Source of the DNA: Symsagittifera roscoffensis
Lineage: Eukaryota > Xenacoelomorpha > Acoela > Convolutidae
Length of the DNA: 64,000 bases
Direction: 5' to 3'
Assembly: GCF_963678635.1 (NCBI RefSeq)
Contig: NC_087062.1
Location: forward strand, 19,519,789 to 19,583,788
Under the pieces are notes generated by a model. It searched no databases, had not been told where the DNA came from, and saw nothing but the letters and a program-made list of their open reading frames with translations. Shown piece after piece: positions 9,575-20,874 of the stretch (the first letter of the stretch is position 1; each line of letters starts with the position of its first letter). The translations under genes were made by a program, and so were the position numbers.

Positions 9575-9985
9575 CTAGTTTGTCAATGAAATCCGAGATT
9601 TTTCAAGCTCCTGAAGTTTTTCGTCGAGCAACTCTTTTCGGCAATGTTCGCCGATTGGAGATCCCAAAATGAGTTCTTCTTTTGTTGTTATTTTTATTTT
9701 TCGAAATAGTGTTAAAATTGAATTATACTTTGTACTCGTAGTCGGTCCCAAAAAACAAACTTCATATTTTTCATTGTTCAAGCTCAATCCGTAAATTTGT
9801 TCTGAATTCAGAAAGTAGTTAACGTCCCGGAGTACTAACTTATAGTAGTCGGCTTAATTTCCATCATCTAAATACCAGATGTTAATTTTCCACTCCAACT
9901 GTTTTAATTTCCATTTGTTTTAACTCGTCTTATTATCCGCAAAAAGAGGTGGGGCTTCAGGATCACACTGATGAGTTCCGTCTTC
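9575..9985 (-). pseudogene. RT relic, YLDD box and following palm/thumb region
   Basis: The minus strand of about 9,940-9,985 encodes HQCDPEAPPLF, a degraded form of the QGDPLGPLLF block, and WYLDDG follows with YLDD at complement 9863-9874. The 70-codon frame 9,787-9,575 continues with LSLNNEKYEVCFLG and LGSPIG, the usual blocks after the YxDD loop. One in-frame stop lies just after the YLDD box. Confidence 0.6.
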
Positions 9986-10036
9986 TGACATTATGATAGA
10001 GATTCCGTGAAAATGTTAACTAAGTTTATTATACGC

Positions 10037-10300
10037 TTAATGGGTGTAATTATACAATTCGGGGCGATTTGAAAAAAAAACATGATTCAGCATTGTTTCT
10101 CTGTTTAGAGAGTTAAGGGCATTCTTAAAATCTAGTTTTAAAAGAACAGGGCATTTTGGATGGTCGTTGCGTTCAATTAGGTTTCGAAACGAGTGTGCAG
10201 CTATTTGTGTTCCTCGTTTGGTACCGCATCCTTTCTGTACGTTTCCGAAAAAATTTTTGTCGCTCGGAGAAGGCCTTGCCCCCAACGCGTTTAGACGCAA
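10037..10300 (-). pseudogene. RT relic, first catalytic block
   Basis: 87 codons including KGCGTKRGTQIAAHS and LLKLDFKNALNSLNRE; the Asp in LDFKNA corresponds to the first catalytic Asp of RT palm domains. It continues in another frame towards the YLDD box. Confidence 0.65.
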
Positions 10301-10351
10301 TACTTCTCAAAGTGTTGCCTATGACAATCGGTGTCAACCCTCCGTCTACCT

Positions 10352-10693
10352 TTATGAGGGCGATAAGCTTTGCGCCAAAAAAGATCTTAGGGGTTCGGGT
10401 ATTTCATCATCTCCAATGAGGTTTATTAGCTTAGTAATCGATTTCAGAAATTTAAGTCCTGCAGTGCCATTCGATTTACTAACAAGATCTTTAGAAAATT
10501 GAGGAACTATTTTAAAAGGACCTGCTGATGATCCGTTCGTGAAGAACATTATCGCTTTGTATAGGTCAAATTCGGCTACGAAAAAAGTATCAATATTTTT
10601 TGGATTTGGAGCTGCAAATTTGGCTCGCTGAGGGTGCTTAGACAACAATTTTTGATAGTTATCAGTTGAAAAAGGAGCAATTTTCTCATCCAA
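10352..10693 (-). pseudogene. RT relic, N-terminal fragment
   Basis: 113 codons open on the minus strand. It contains LLSKHPQ followed by a charged region and FTNGSSAGPFKIVP, corresponding to the conserved block before the catalytic core in this RT class. It ends at a stop shortly before the core, so the copy is broken here. Confidence 0.55.
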
Positions 10694-11308
10694 AGCTGAC
10701 CAAATTCTTTAGATCAAAGTTTTTCGTAGTTTCCGAATTTTCTCATTATGTTATGTTTTGAGAATAGAATTTTTGAGTTTTTAGAGTTAAGCAATAAAAA
10801 TGTTTGCATTAGGTAACCCGAGGTAACCCTCTGTAAACAATTAAGCCCCTTAACAACCCTCCTTAGTGAAAATTCAGAGGGACCCTCCGAGGTAATTTAC
10901 AAACATCAAATATCCCTTTAAGAAGGTCAATTATCTACGAGATGTGTTTAAAATAGCAGGTCATATATCTACGAGATGTGTTTATAAGGAGTAAATAGAC
11001 CAGTTGAGTAAATAGACACAGAGACTCGCGATCAACTTTGGATTCTAGATCGGGTTCATCAGAAGTACAGTGATACTGGAACGAGAGATCGCTGTCACCT
11101 ATAGGGTGTGTTGATATTTTATTGTTATTATGTTTTGTGTGCTTGGTTATTATATCTTGCGGATTTTTGAGATACTATTATACGCTATGTGTTTGAGTGG
11201 AGTTATTAGTAACTCAACACTGGGCAGCCACTGTGTTTAACTTTGTAGAGTCGTCAAAGTATAGATTTTTTCTATATGCATTTACCGAAACCTCACTAAT
11301 CGCGAATT
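10694..11308. other. AT-rich leader upstream of gag, with short direct repeats
   Basis: No coding frame. Two copies of ATCTACGAGATGTGTTTA (near 10,934 and 10,971) and two of GAGTAAATAGAC (near 11,000) lie about 300 bp before the first Gag Met. This could be the remnant of a 5' LTR or untranslated leader, but I found no matching 3' LTR, so no LTR is called. Confidence 0.35.
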
Positions 11309-12175
11309 ATGGAGAGGAGGGATTCGCTAGGAGAAGTGAGTAAAACTCCCAGGAAGAGCACGGGAAGCAGGCGGAGGTTTATATCGCGGCGCAGCCAGTC
11401 TTTGCTTAGCAGCATCTTCGACGTTTTTGCTAATGAGGCTACGAATAAAGGTCGTAGTGCTCTTTTAGTGAGCGGAATGAAACTAAGAAGCGAGAAGAAT
11501 CTAGTTGGTGAAGAAGGGCGAAAAGCTGAGGCCAGGGCAGCGAACGAGGTTCCAACTGATCCTTTTGAGGAAGGGGAAGAAACAATGATCCCACCCAACC
11601 CGACTGTCACCATCACGAAGACCTAGAAGGGTCTCGAGACGACTTTGAGCGGGAAAGAATCAAAGAATCTCAGAAGAACTCGGAGCGTCAAGAGACCGAT
11701 ACAGGACAGTAACTTGTATTCAAAGTGACTTATAGATGGGATACCAAGAACAGTGGTCGGAGAAAGGAGCAATGATGTCGAGCATAAGTGCCAGGGAAGA
11801 ACAATCTAGCTCAAGAATTTTAAAACTTTGTATGATGAAGGCATGACGTCGCTCCGAACTGATGGACTGTCTTTTGGCCTTGACCATCTGGGACTAATGC
11901 ACTCGGACACATATTTGTTTCCCAGGCCGAGACGGGAGAAGATCAAGAAGGCGATGTCCATTTCTCCATCAATACCGATGTCAGATGGGATAACGATGGG
12001 AGAGTCCGCGAAATTCGATAGGCTGATTATGTCGATGGGAAGGCAGAACGGTGGTGCGTCATCGAGCACTAGGCTGCAACCTCAATTGACGTCAATGTCT
12101 CTAGGTCTGACTCCAGTTTTGGGAATGGCCGGTGCATTGAGAGGCATGTTTGCCAATGTAATGACAGGCGTTTAA
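11309..12175 (+). pseudogene. gag N-terminal region (fragments)
   Basis: Two open pieces (11,309-11,626 and 11,828-12,175) separated by stops. The first is rich in Arg/Ser then acidic residues; the second is Met/Ser-rich and ends GMAGALRGMFANVM. Placement as the Gag N-terminus rests on position before the coiled-coil and capsid-like pieces. Confidence 0.45.
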
Positions 12176-12199
12176 AATCTACGGCAAGACATGACAAAA

Positions 12200-12682
12200 A
12201 GGATCAATCGAGTGGAGGAGAGGGCTCAGTAGGGCCATGAGACGTTAACAGATGAGCTGGCAGACGCAAAATCACATGCAAAACTTGATCAGGCCCAATC
12301 TATTCAAAATACCGATCAGTGCTTTGCGGAGAGCTTGGCTTTGGCTGTCAAGGAGTCTGAAGAGAGAGATAGCAGAATGACACGAGAGATCGAGCGACTG
12401 TTGAACGATCATGACAGCACCTATGCTCAAACGATGACAAACTTGGAGAAAAGATTGGATGCTAAGGCTGATCTTATGATTCGGAAGCTTGACGAACTCT
12501 TCAGCATCAGCAACCAGGAAAATGATTTCGGTCCAAGGGGAAACTCGCGTCAGGCAACTGACAGATTCAGGGTACCAAGACATGCAGAGGTTCCCCCGAG
12601 ATTGAGAACAAGTTTTGAACCTAATCATAGAGAGAGACCTAGGGTACACTTCAATGTTTGGCCCATTGAACAGGTCTCTTGA
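12200..12682 (+). pseudogene. gag coiled-coil region
   Basis: The long piece 12,335-12,682 has heptad-like spacing (ESEERDSRMTREIERLL, then MTNLEKRLDAKADLMIRKL), predicting a coiled coil, followed by an Arg/Pro-rich segment before the capsid-like part. A TAG near 12,229 and the stop at 12,680 break it. Confidence 0.5.
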
Positions 12683-12790
12683 GACGTTTATTACTAAACT
12701 ACTGAAGTCTATTGAGAGAGGAGAAAGTTCGCGAAGGAAACTCAAGAATCCGAAGTCGTACAAAGGTGAGTCAGATGGCTGCAGTGATTC

Positions 12791-13383
12791 TTGGATAGAG
12801 ATAATGAAGTTACATTTTCAGGAAAAAAACTCTTGACGAAACAGGAATTTTGCGCACTGACATACAACTTGAAAGGCACGGCCCTAAGCTGTGTTATGGC
12901 GAAAAGGACACTTGAACGTGACAGTGCTAGCAAAATCTTTGACATCCTGCTGAATCGTTTCGGCTCGGGTGTGCAGGGCCATCAGGCAACCGCGAAATTT
13001 GAGAAGAGGAGCCAAAGAGATGATGAGTCTATTGAAAAGTTTTTGGATGACCTCTAACTGTTCAGAAAGAGAAGTAATCCTGATGAGAGAATCTCAGAAA
13101 GGAACTTTGCCATAGCCTCAGAACTTTGCCATAGAACTTTTCCATGGATGGAGTAAAGAGTGATGCACTGAAGACCATGTTGACCGCCAATTTTTTCTTG
13201 TCAGAAAACTCCGTGCCGACGCCCGATGATTTGCGCATGAAATCGCGTGAGTATCTGTTCATAAAACCAAGGGCTCAGAATCACTTCAACAACTACGGCA
13301 ACTACAGCGTAGTGAACACCGGCACAAGTTCTGGTTGGTATAAGCCTCCTGATGACATCACGTCTCAGCCTGCTCCACCATAA
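12791..13383 (+). pseudogene. gag capsid-like (retrotrans_gag) region
   Basis: 12,791-13,057 reads TKQEFCALTYNLKGTALSC and DDESIEKFLDDL, the features of the retrotransposon Gag family (helical region with an L-x-G-x-A core and Q..dESi.eF.ddL). The frame is broken at 13,057 and resumes at 13,144 with DGVKSDALKTML, ending in an Asn/Tyr/Gly-rich spacer before the nucleocapsid. Confidence 0.65.
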
Positions 13384-13389
13384 ATAAAC

Positions 13390-13885
13390 ATGAAAGCGAT
13401 CGGTTACTTTCTTAACGACGTTGACTTAACTGAAGAAGATCACGAAGAATACGTGAGAGGGCTCATAATGAAATATGGACCTAGATGTTTCTTTTTCAAT
13501 CTGGAAGTAAATTTCAAAACGGACTGCACTCAGTTTTGGGATGCAGTAGCGGACGCGAAGCATCCACGCCACGAGGAGGCGCTTTCAGTAGTAAAAGCTA
13601 TTCAAGCAAGCCTGATGAACGAAGCTGGGTCGTTGAAGAAAGAAATGACACAAGGCACATTCACAGCTAAGAAGGTAAAGACCTTGCCGGACGACGCGCT
13701 TGCCTCAAGTCTGGAGGCTGCACCAGCTGGTACGCTCAAGGTTATGATTAAGCGGCGCGGACAGCATTTCAGAATTTCAACAAGAGTTAGCTACGAAAGA
13801 AGTTGAACAATATGTGAGGTCTGAACTAGAAAATACAGAGTTGCGCGAGAAACTGGATGCCCTAGAGAAGACAGTGAAAGAATAA
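13390..13885 (+). pseudogene. gag nucleocapsid with a destroyed zinc knuckle
   Basis: In the frame from 13,390, Cys33 and Cys46 have the outer spacing of a C-x2-C-x4-H-x4-C knuckle, but the second Cys position is Phe36 and the His position is Asn41, so zinc binding should be lost. It is followed by FWDAVADAKHPRHEEAL. A second frame, 13,772-13,885, supplies a 37-residue coiled-coil end (ELENTELREKLDALEKT). Confidence 0.65.
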
Positions 13886-14340
13886 AACAGCTAGGAACAT
13901 AAGAAAAGGGGTTTGAGATTGAATGTGTTCTCAGGGATGACTTTCGGTATGACAAGACAGGGAAGCAAGATAAAATCGATCAAATCGGTCGCGGGTCACA
14001 GGTGGTGAATTACCCTGGTAAACCTGGATATCTATGCAGATTACCTGAGAAAAAAAGATCCCAAGTTCAATTCTAGGGCTGTGATATCGTTACTCACAAC
14101 CGGTGAGCCGAGACTGATGAGAGTAGATGGACCATATGTAAAGGTCTATGGCCCATATCCGATTCTAATGAATGTGGATGACATAAACGTTTACACGAAA
14201 GCCCACGTGACCAAGGCAAGTGACTAAGTAGGCCGGATCTACATCGGTCAAGAGGACTTTAAGGTACAACGAATTGGATAAAATGCCATGCTTGAACAGG
14301 ATGCGGTCCACACAGGCTGTGAAGCCGATCTGGCAGCACA

Positions 14341-14710
14341 CGTACTGGACGTATAGGGCTGACAACTTTCCGTGAAAAGACTGCTTGACACTGGAGCTGT
14401 GGTCAGTGTCATGCCCATAAGCACTAAGCACCTGGACCGGTTTGGGCCTCAATGAGTCGGATTTGATACCGAGTAATACCAGACTGGCTGAGGCCAATTA
14501 TGGCGCAATCTATATGGTCGGAAGAACTCCCACAATCTTGCTGCAATTTGGAGAAAGGGATCTTTGAATGAGCTTCCTGGTTGTCAAAAACTTGGACGAA
14601 TCCCATCAGTTCATCCTAGGGCGCACTTTTTGCGCCATTTTGACGTTACGATTGATCTCAACGACGGGTTGATACGAATCAAGGACCCAGAGAGTAAGTA
14701 TGAAAAGTAA
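14341..14710 (+). pseudogene. Aspartic protease (retropepsin) remnant
   Basis: RLLDTGAVVSVMP is encoded around 14,381, with the active-site DTGA at 14,387-14,398. The frame stops within about 25 codons; the matching C-terminal part DVTIDLNDGLIRIKD is in a different frame and ends at 14,710. Located between Gag and RT as expected. Confidence 0.7.
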
Positions 14711-14756
14711 CCTGTTAATAATATCTTGATTAATCAAGCAAAGGTGCATTTTCCGA

Positions 14757-16105
14757 GATCGGAAAGTGAGGTTAAAACCAAATCAAGCAGTAGTGGCGAC
14801 GTTTAGGACGAGGAATTTCAATGAACCTAGTAACAACAGACGAGTATTTCTGGTCCCCAACCCGAACAGTAAGAGCTCAGCTATTTTAGGAAGAAGCTTT
14901 TCACTCACTCAGAACGGACTGTGTGCGATTGTGTTCTTGAACACACAGCCAACATCGGTGACGATACAACGTGGAAAAAAGCTTGGCTATGCGCTGCCTC
15001 TGAACACAGAATATCAGAGTATGGAGAACTTGAAGAATTTTAAAGTAACTGAATTTCCATTAGTTGCCAACCACGACTGCATACTGAAAGGAATAAATGA
15101 ATAGAAATCTTTCAAAAAAGTGTTTTCCATGAAATCAGAGACAGACGATGGGTTGTCTGGTTCCTCGTAACTCCCTGAGAGACCAACAGACACAGAATTA
15201 GCGGCGAACAAGCCAGTCCTAACTGAGATAGAACACCTGAAAGGCAAGATATCGGATAAGGAACTGGAGTCTCTTAGAGCAGTGTTGAATTGGAACGCAG
15301 AGGTTTTTTCGAAGCATCAAGCCGACATAGGCTGTTGCAATTTTAGAGATAGAATAGGAAACGGTACATCACAGGGAAGGGGCTAGGAGAATGACCCCAC
15401 ATAAGTCAGCAGCATGCATGAAAGAAAATGAGATTTCCATGGAAGATGACATGATTGAGCCATGGAAGTCCCCGTGGGCCTATGGCGTGGTCATGGCTAA
15501 AAAAAGGGGGCAACTTAGATTTTTTTTTGTGATTTCTGCTAATTGAACGCAGTAACGATAAAAGATGCATACCCGATTCCCTGCATTGATGAAATCTTCT
15601 TGAAAGTATCAGAAAACAGGCTTTGCATGTGAACTGGGACTATTCCAGTGGAAAAGAATGCTGTTTTGACTATGCAACGCGACGGCTACATTTCAGCAAT
15701 TGATGGCCCAGGCACTCACGAACGTAACCAAGAAGAAATGGAATCTCATAAGGTGTTACGTTGATGACATTGTCGTCGAGACACCAACCCTGGAGAACCA
15801 CATAGAGAGACTGGACGAAGTCTTTGCTTGCATGAAACAGGCCGGCGTGAAACGTAAACCCTCCAAGTGTGAGATCCTGATGGACTCAAGGAAGTATCCT
15901 GGTCGCCTTGTAGACAAGCACGGAGTCAGACCAGATCTTGAAGCGGTTGAAGCAGTGCTGTCATGGTAGGCACCAAAAGATGACATACATTTGATGAGCT
16001 TTCTCGGCTTCGCTAATTATTATCGAGAATTTATCAAAGAGTATACTGACAAGATATAGCCTGCAGCAATTGATGCGAAATAAGGCTGGACTGACGAGGC
16101 TCAAG
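14757..16105 (+). pseudogene. Reverse transcriptase remnant
   Basis: 14,766-15,104 is the protease-RT connecting region (ending VANHDCILKG). RT blocks are recognisable in pieces: KDAYPIPCIDE near 15,560, then 15,700-15,969 with the catalytic YVDD at 15,757-15,768, followed by HIERLDEVFACMKQAGVK and KPSKCEILM, then FLGFANYYREFI near 16,000. This is the Ty3/gypsy order. At least six stops or frameshifts in between; dead. Confidence 0.8.
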
Positions 16106-16634
16106 ACTCTTTTGAGAACATCAAACGCGAGCTTTGCGAGGCTCCGGTCCTCAGCATGACGACCGAGAAAGGAAAGTTTATGCTAGACATAGACGCATTT
16201 GTTGCCGCTATCTCGGGCATACTTCATCACTAGCAAGAATGGATTGGAAAGACTGTTCTCCGACCCATAGCTTATGGGAGCAAAGTCCTAAGAGATACGT
16301 AATGAAAAATGGTGCACCGAAAGCAGAGATGTTCGCAGTAATTTTTTCTGTGGAAAAGTACAGAGCCCATTTAGGGAGTGCTCCCTTTAATTTGCGCGTT
16401 GAAAACCGCGCTCTCGCCTGGCTAAAAACTCATTCGATGGATCAGAGCTATATCGGTCGCGGGATTGTACGTATGGATAGCTATCATTTTTTTATAGAGC
16501 ACCTAACACGTGTCAAACACCAAAATACCAACAGCCTCAGCAAGAAGACAGAGTTTAATGAGCGACTGATAGAGAAGCAGGCTAACCTGGCAAAGATTAA
16601 GGATGTTTTTTTTCTGGACAAAGACACCTATTAA
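16106..16634 (+). pseudogene. RNase H remnant, copy 1
   Basis: Ty3/gypsy RNase H pattern: an Asp-containing start (MLDIDAFVAAISGILHH), then IAYGSKVL, KAEMFAVIFSVEKYRAHLG, and WLKTHSMD...FFIEHLTRVKHQNTNSLSKK. The frame switches near 16,300; the second half is open to 16,634. The usual TDH.AL block reads VENRALAWL, so the Asp is lost. From 16,239 the sequence is repeated 3,234 bp downstream. Confidence 0.7.
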
Positions 16635-17640
16635 AAGCTTCCACACACCAGATGGCTTGACAAGTCAGAGCATCCAATACCAGGACACCCCGAACTTCCT
16701 GCGGAAAGGGCTGTCGAGATAAAAGTGTTGGCGAAGGGTGATCCGGTTTCCTTGGACTTGGTAGTCCGCTCCAACCTGGTACAGCAAGAACTTACCAGGC
16801 TTAGTATCAGTAATATAGCGCCACTGAACAAAACGTTGAGCCTAGCACCGCATGTCTTGCGAAAGCTCCGCGATCTGATGGATAGAGAAGTTGGGAGGTA
16901 GGATCCTGATTGAATGGAGACCGTGCAGATGCCTACCATCACCGAACGAACGGAGAAGAGACCGGGAGCGATCCGGAGTCGAGATGTTGAACGGGATTGC
17001 CGATCAATAGTAAACCAGCTACCGAAAGATGTCCTTTTGAGAACACCATACGTGGAACGTTCGCAACTGACCAGTACTCAGTCCGCTCAAGGGGTCAGTG
17101 TTGAACTGAAATCCAGTATGGCAAGGAGGGCTCAGTTCACTGATGCGAAGGAGGAGTACGAGCCTTGCTCGGACTGTTCGAACGGAGATGAGACATCGTC
17201 TGGAGATGAGACACTGTCCGGGGAGTCGTGTTCCTTCGGGCCCGACAAGGATGATTTATCCGAGGAGTCGATGTCAGGATAAACGAGGGACAGATTTCTG
17301 TCCGGGGAGTCAAGAAGCATGAAGTGCAAGTTAGAAGGCGACTGGATAGACTCAAACATCTCGAGTGACGACTCGAAGTCTCAGTACGGGGAAAAGTGTC
17401 TGAGACCACTTTCAAATCCGACGTGTCGGATATTGCTGTTCACTCGTTACTAGTAGATTGGAAACAGCGCGGGTTAGTTAGAGAGATGCATCAAGACCCA
17501 GACAAGGACAGATATACCTCCGATGAGGTAGGCATGGTAGTCGCAATGCCGCAGACGAACCTGAAATGTTGGCAAAGTCGAAGCGTCCGACTGGATTACT
17601 ACCGCAAGCTACGGTCGTCCGTACCAATCTAGAGCCTTTG
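16635..17640 (+). pseudogene. Pol linker between RNase H and integrase, copy 1
   Basis: Three pieces with no enzyme motif. The piece 16,914-17,282 ends in an acidic, Ser-rich stretch with a short internal repeat (SSGDETLSGES); the piece 17,396-17,632 is basic/mixed. The near-identical copy at 19.87-20.87 kb preserves the same frames. Presumably a disordered connector. Confidence 0.45.
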
Positions 17641-17729
17641 GAGCAAGAGGCGACACCATCGAGAAAGTTATTGTGTCTTAAAACGATGGACGATGCCCAT
17701 TCTCCGAAATAATTAGCGGACAGCTAAAC

Positions 17730-18910
17730 GTGATGAAGACATATTTGAACGCCGGGTACCATTATAGGATGACGAAAAATTTGATGAGATGGGTAGAAAA
17801 CGGAGCAGCCGATAAAGGCGACTTGGAAGAAGACAGCTATAAAATTATGAAGCAGTTTTACCAGAAGAGAAAGGATTTGCTATATTTAAACAAAGACGGG
17901 ATTGTGGCCTGCAAGCGCAAAGAAGAAGGCAACGCCCTTTACAAAAACAATTCGATAGTACTACCACAGCTGTATCAAACTAAGTTATTGTTTCGCTCAC
18001 ACCACCAGAGGGGCCATCAAGGCGTGGACAAATTTGTAACCGGATACAGAAGCCTGGTTTGCAAAAGGCTTGTGGAAAATTTTCTGCATGCTTGTCATGT
18101 CAGCAAGCAAAGGGCCCCAGGAAGCTGAGGTTCCCCTGCAATCAATAGAATCGTCAGGATTCAATGAGGTGGTACAAATCGAACATCAGAAAATCTGCAT
18201 GACCGTCACAGGCTACAATCAAATGCTGGTGATGATTGATCACTTCACAAAATACGCAGAGAAAGCTCCCTGCATGACAGCATCAGCGGAAGAAACTTGC
18301 GACCATTGAATAAAAGTCTGGATTGCCAGACTCGGCTGCCCGATCACATTCCAGTCAGATAAGGGTAAAGCATTCGTAGGTGATCTCACAAACAAATTAA
18401 TGAAGAGGTCGCAAGTGGCGCAGGCCCACTCGACCACTTTTCACCCGCAGACGAATGGCCTGGTCGAAAAGCAAAATCGCACAATACTAACGATGACAAG
18501 GGTTTATTGCTCACGATACATGGACGACTGGGATAAGCACTTACCGCAGGTAATGGGTGCGTATAGTAGTACCGAACACTCCACTTCGGGAATAATCCCG
18601 CCCATGATGATAACGGGCCACACAAAATCCCTCCCCTTAAATTTCTTTTATCCGGAGTACGAGGGAACGAAAACAGCACCGCAAAAGTAGGTGCGTGATG
18701 TGATCAGGCGGCCATAAGAACTGAATGATGTGTGGAGAAGGAACATGCAACAGGCTCAAATCAGGCAGAAGAGGAGGTTTCATAAAAGGACCGCTGACGC
18801 CAAGGCTCACTCAACCAGGCACTATGTTTGGGTCTTCCAGGAGGTTGTTCTCGCAAAGTGAACCAAAAAGTTGCTTAAAAATGACGTGTTTCATTTCAAA
18901 TAACTGAGAT
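17730..18910 (+). pseudogene. Integrase remnant with D-x35-E core, copy 1
   Basis: The HHCC zinc-binding region (FRSHHQRGHQGVDKF, then C-x2-C readable only after a frame change near 18,095) precedes the catalytic core. In one frame from about 18,130 to 18,688 there is a single TGA (18,307). The second catalytic Asp is at 18,358-18,360 (QSDKGKAF) and Glu at 18,466-18,468 (NGLVEKQNRT), exactly 35 residues between them. The position expected for the first Asp reads Glu (18,181). The C-terminal part (MQQAQIRQKRRFHKR) continues with stops to about 18,900. Confidence 0.8.
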
Positions 18911-19355
18911 GCACCAAGGGGGTTGCGTTTATCAGTTGAGCACCGGACTCTCAGCTCATTACAAGAAATCAAACCACACATTGTCTCATCAGAAGACTGG
19001 TGCATCCTGGCTGACGTGCATGAGGATGACTACTTGATATGGATCCCATCTGTGAAGTAAATGAGAGAGGCACACGTGATAAGAACGACCGAATTGAGAT
19101 GATGGTTGACTGTGATCTGCCACTGGACCTGAATCTAACTGAGCGATTAGAGGTCGATGACGAAACTCTACTATACATCGACGAGGACTGAGACTGCGCA
19201 AGGCAGACAGAAATTGACAAAAGAGTAGAACCCGACTTTTCCTTGACCATGGAGACGCGACATAGCATTAGGGGAAGGGACAAGTGGAAATACAACCCGT
19301 AGACAAATTTGTTTTGGACGAGGTGGCGGATTCAACAGTGGGTCGGGACGAAATA
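18911..19355 (+). pseudogene. Post-integrase Pol tail, copy 1
   Basis: From 19,042 one frame reads DPICEVNERGTRDKND, an acidic stretch, then DFSLTMETRHS and a basic end, with two stops. It recurs in every gypsy-derived segment of the array, so it is a constant part of this polyprotein. Copy 1 breaks off at 19,355, where the internal duplication ends. Confidence 0.5.
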
Positions 19356-19472
19356 TTGAAGCGAGCAAACAGGCTTCCAATAGCTTGTTTTAGTAGCTTA
19401 TAAGCTTAGAATAGCTTAATTAAAGCCGTAAAAATTTATTGGAGTAAAATTAGTTTTTTGAGCATTTTAGGT
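19356..19472. other. 117-bp filler between the two pol copies
   Basis: Sequence not seen elsewhere in the window, holding three TAGCTT words and a perfect 12-bp palindrome AGCTTATAAGCT (19,395-19,406). It joins the end of copy 1 to an internal RNase H position of copy 2, so it marks the duplication junction. Confidence 0.5.
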
Positions 19473-19868
19473 ATGGATTGGAAAGACTGTTCTCCGACCC
19501 ATAGCTTATGGGAGCAAAGTCCTAAGAGATACCTAATGAAAAATGGTGCACCGAAAGCGGAGATGTTCGCAGTAATTTTTTCTGTGGAAAAGTACAGAGC
19601 CTATTTAGGGAGTGCTCCCTTTAATTTGCGCGTTGAAAACCGCGCTCTCGCCTGGCTAAAAACTCATTCGATGGATCAGAGCTATATCGCTCGCGGGCTT
19701 GTACGTATGGATAGCTATCATTTTTTTATAGAGCACCTAACACGTGTCAAACACCAAAATACCAACAGCCTCAGCAAGAAGACAGAGTTTAATGAGCGAC
19801 TGATAGAGAAGCAGGCTAACCTGGCAAAGATTAAGGGTGTTTTTTTTCTGGACAAAGACACCTATTAA
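19473..19868 (+). pseudogene. RNase H remnant, copy 2 (C-terminal half)
   Basis: Begins abruptly inside the domain after the 117-bp filler. The frame is open to 19,868 and carries the same VENRALAWL and IEHLTRVKHQN motifs as copy 1, with a few substitutions. Confidence 0.65.
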
Positions 19869-20874
19869 AAGCTTCCACACACCAGATGGCTTGACAAGTC
19901 AGAGCATCCAATACCAGGACACCCCGAACTTCCTGCGGAAATGGCTGCCGAGATAAAAGTGTTGGCGAAGGGTGATCCGGTTTCCTTGGACTTGGTAGTC
20001 CGCTCCAACCTGGTACAGCAAGAACTTACCAGGCTTAGTATCAGTAGTATAGCGCCACTGAACAAAACGTTGAGCCTAGCACCGCATGTCTTGCGAAAGC
20101 TCCGCGATCTGATGGATAGAGAAGTTGGGAGGTAGGATCCTGATTGAATGGAGACCATGCAGATGCCTACCATCACCGAACGAACGGAGAAGAGACCGGG
20201 AGCGATCCGGAGTCGAGATGTTGAACGGGATTGCCGATCAATAGTAAACCAGCTACCGAAAGATTTCCTTTTGAGAACACCATACGTGGAACGTTCGCAA
20301 CTGACCAGTACTCAGTCCGCTCAAGGGGTCAGTGTTGAACTGAAATCCAGTATGGCAAGGAGGGCTCAGTTCACTGATGCGAAGGAGGAGTACGAGCCTT
20401 GCTCGGACTGTTCGAACGGAGATGAGACATCGTCTGGAGATGAGACACTGTCCGGGGAGTCGTGTTCCTTCGGGCCCGACAAGGATGATTTATCCGAGGA
20501 GTCGATGTCAGGATAAACGAGGGACAGATTTCTGTCCGGGGAGTCAAGAAGCATGAAGTGCAAGTTAGAAGGCGACTGGATAGACTCAAACATCTCGAGT
20601 GACGACTCGAAGTCTCAGTACGGGGAAAAGTGTCTGAGACCACTTTCAAATCCGACGTGTCGGATATTGCTGTTCACTCGTTACTAGTAGATTGGAAACA
20701 GCGCGGGTTAGTTAGAGAGATGCATCAAGACCCAGACAAGGACAGATATACCTCCGATGAGGTAGGCATGGTAGTCGCAATGCCGCAGACGAACCTGAAA
20801 TGTTGGCAAAGTCGAAGCGTCCGACTGGATTACTACCGCATGCTACGGTCGTCCGTACCAATCTAGAGCCTTTG
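19869..20874 (+). pseudogene. Pol linker, copy 2
   Basis: Same three pieces and same stops as copy 1 (open pieces 20,148-20,516 and 20,630-20,866), including the acidic SGDETLSGES repeat. The shared stops mean that they predate the duplication. Confidence 0.45.

Larger units (their letters stand above)
9179..10693 (-). mobile_element. Antisense relic of a non-LTR-type reverse transcriptase
   Basis: Reading the minus strand from 10,693 down to 9,179, the fragments occur in the order expected for one RT protein: N-terminal RT region with an FTNGSSAGP block, then LLKLDFKNALNS, then a damaged QGDP-like block, then WYLDDG, then LGSPIG, then a C-terminal region ending in GLPALLAS. The order and motifs match RTs of non-LTR retrotransposons known in several invertebrate phyla. 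Several frameshifts and no endonuclease domain: a 5'-truncated dead copy, lying opposite to every other element in the window. Confidence 0.7.
16239..19355 (+). repeat. Pol tandem duplication, copy 1
   Basis: Starts at ATGGATTGGAAAGACTG inside RNase H and ends in the Pol tail at GGGACGAAATA. It matches 19,473-22,589 base for base apart from scattered substitutions and no visible length change (constant offset 3,234). Confidence 0.9.

Noticed and set aside
10740-11300. Possible 5' LTR matching the spacer at 23.48-23.99 kb as 3' LTR
   Set aside because: Both are AT-rich with similar TGT/TTTTGTG runs, but no alignable block, terminal TG..CA pair or primer-binding site was found.
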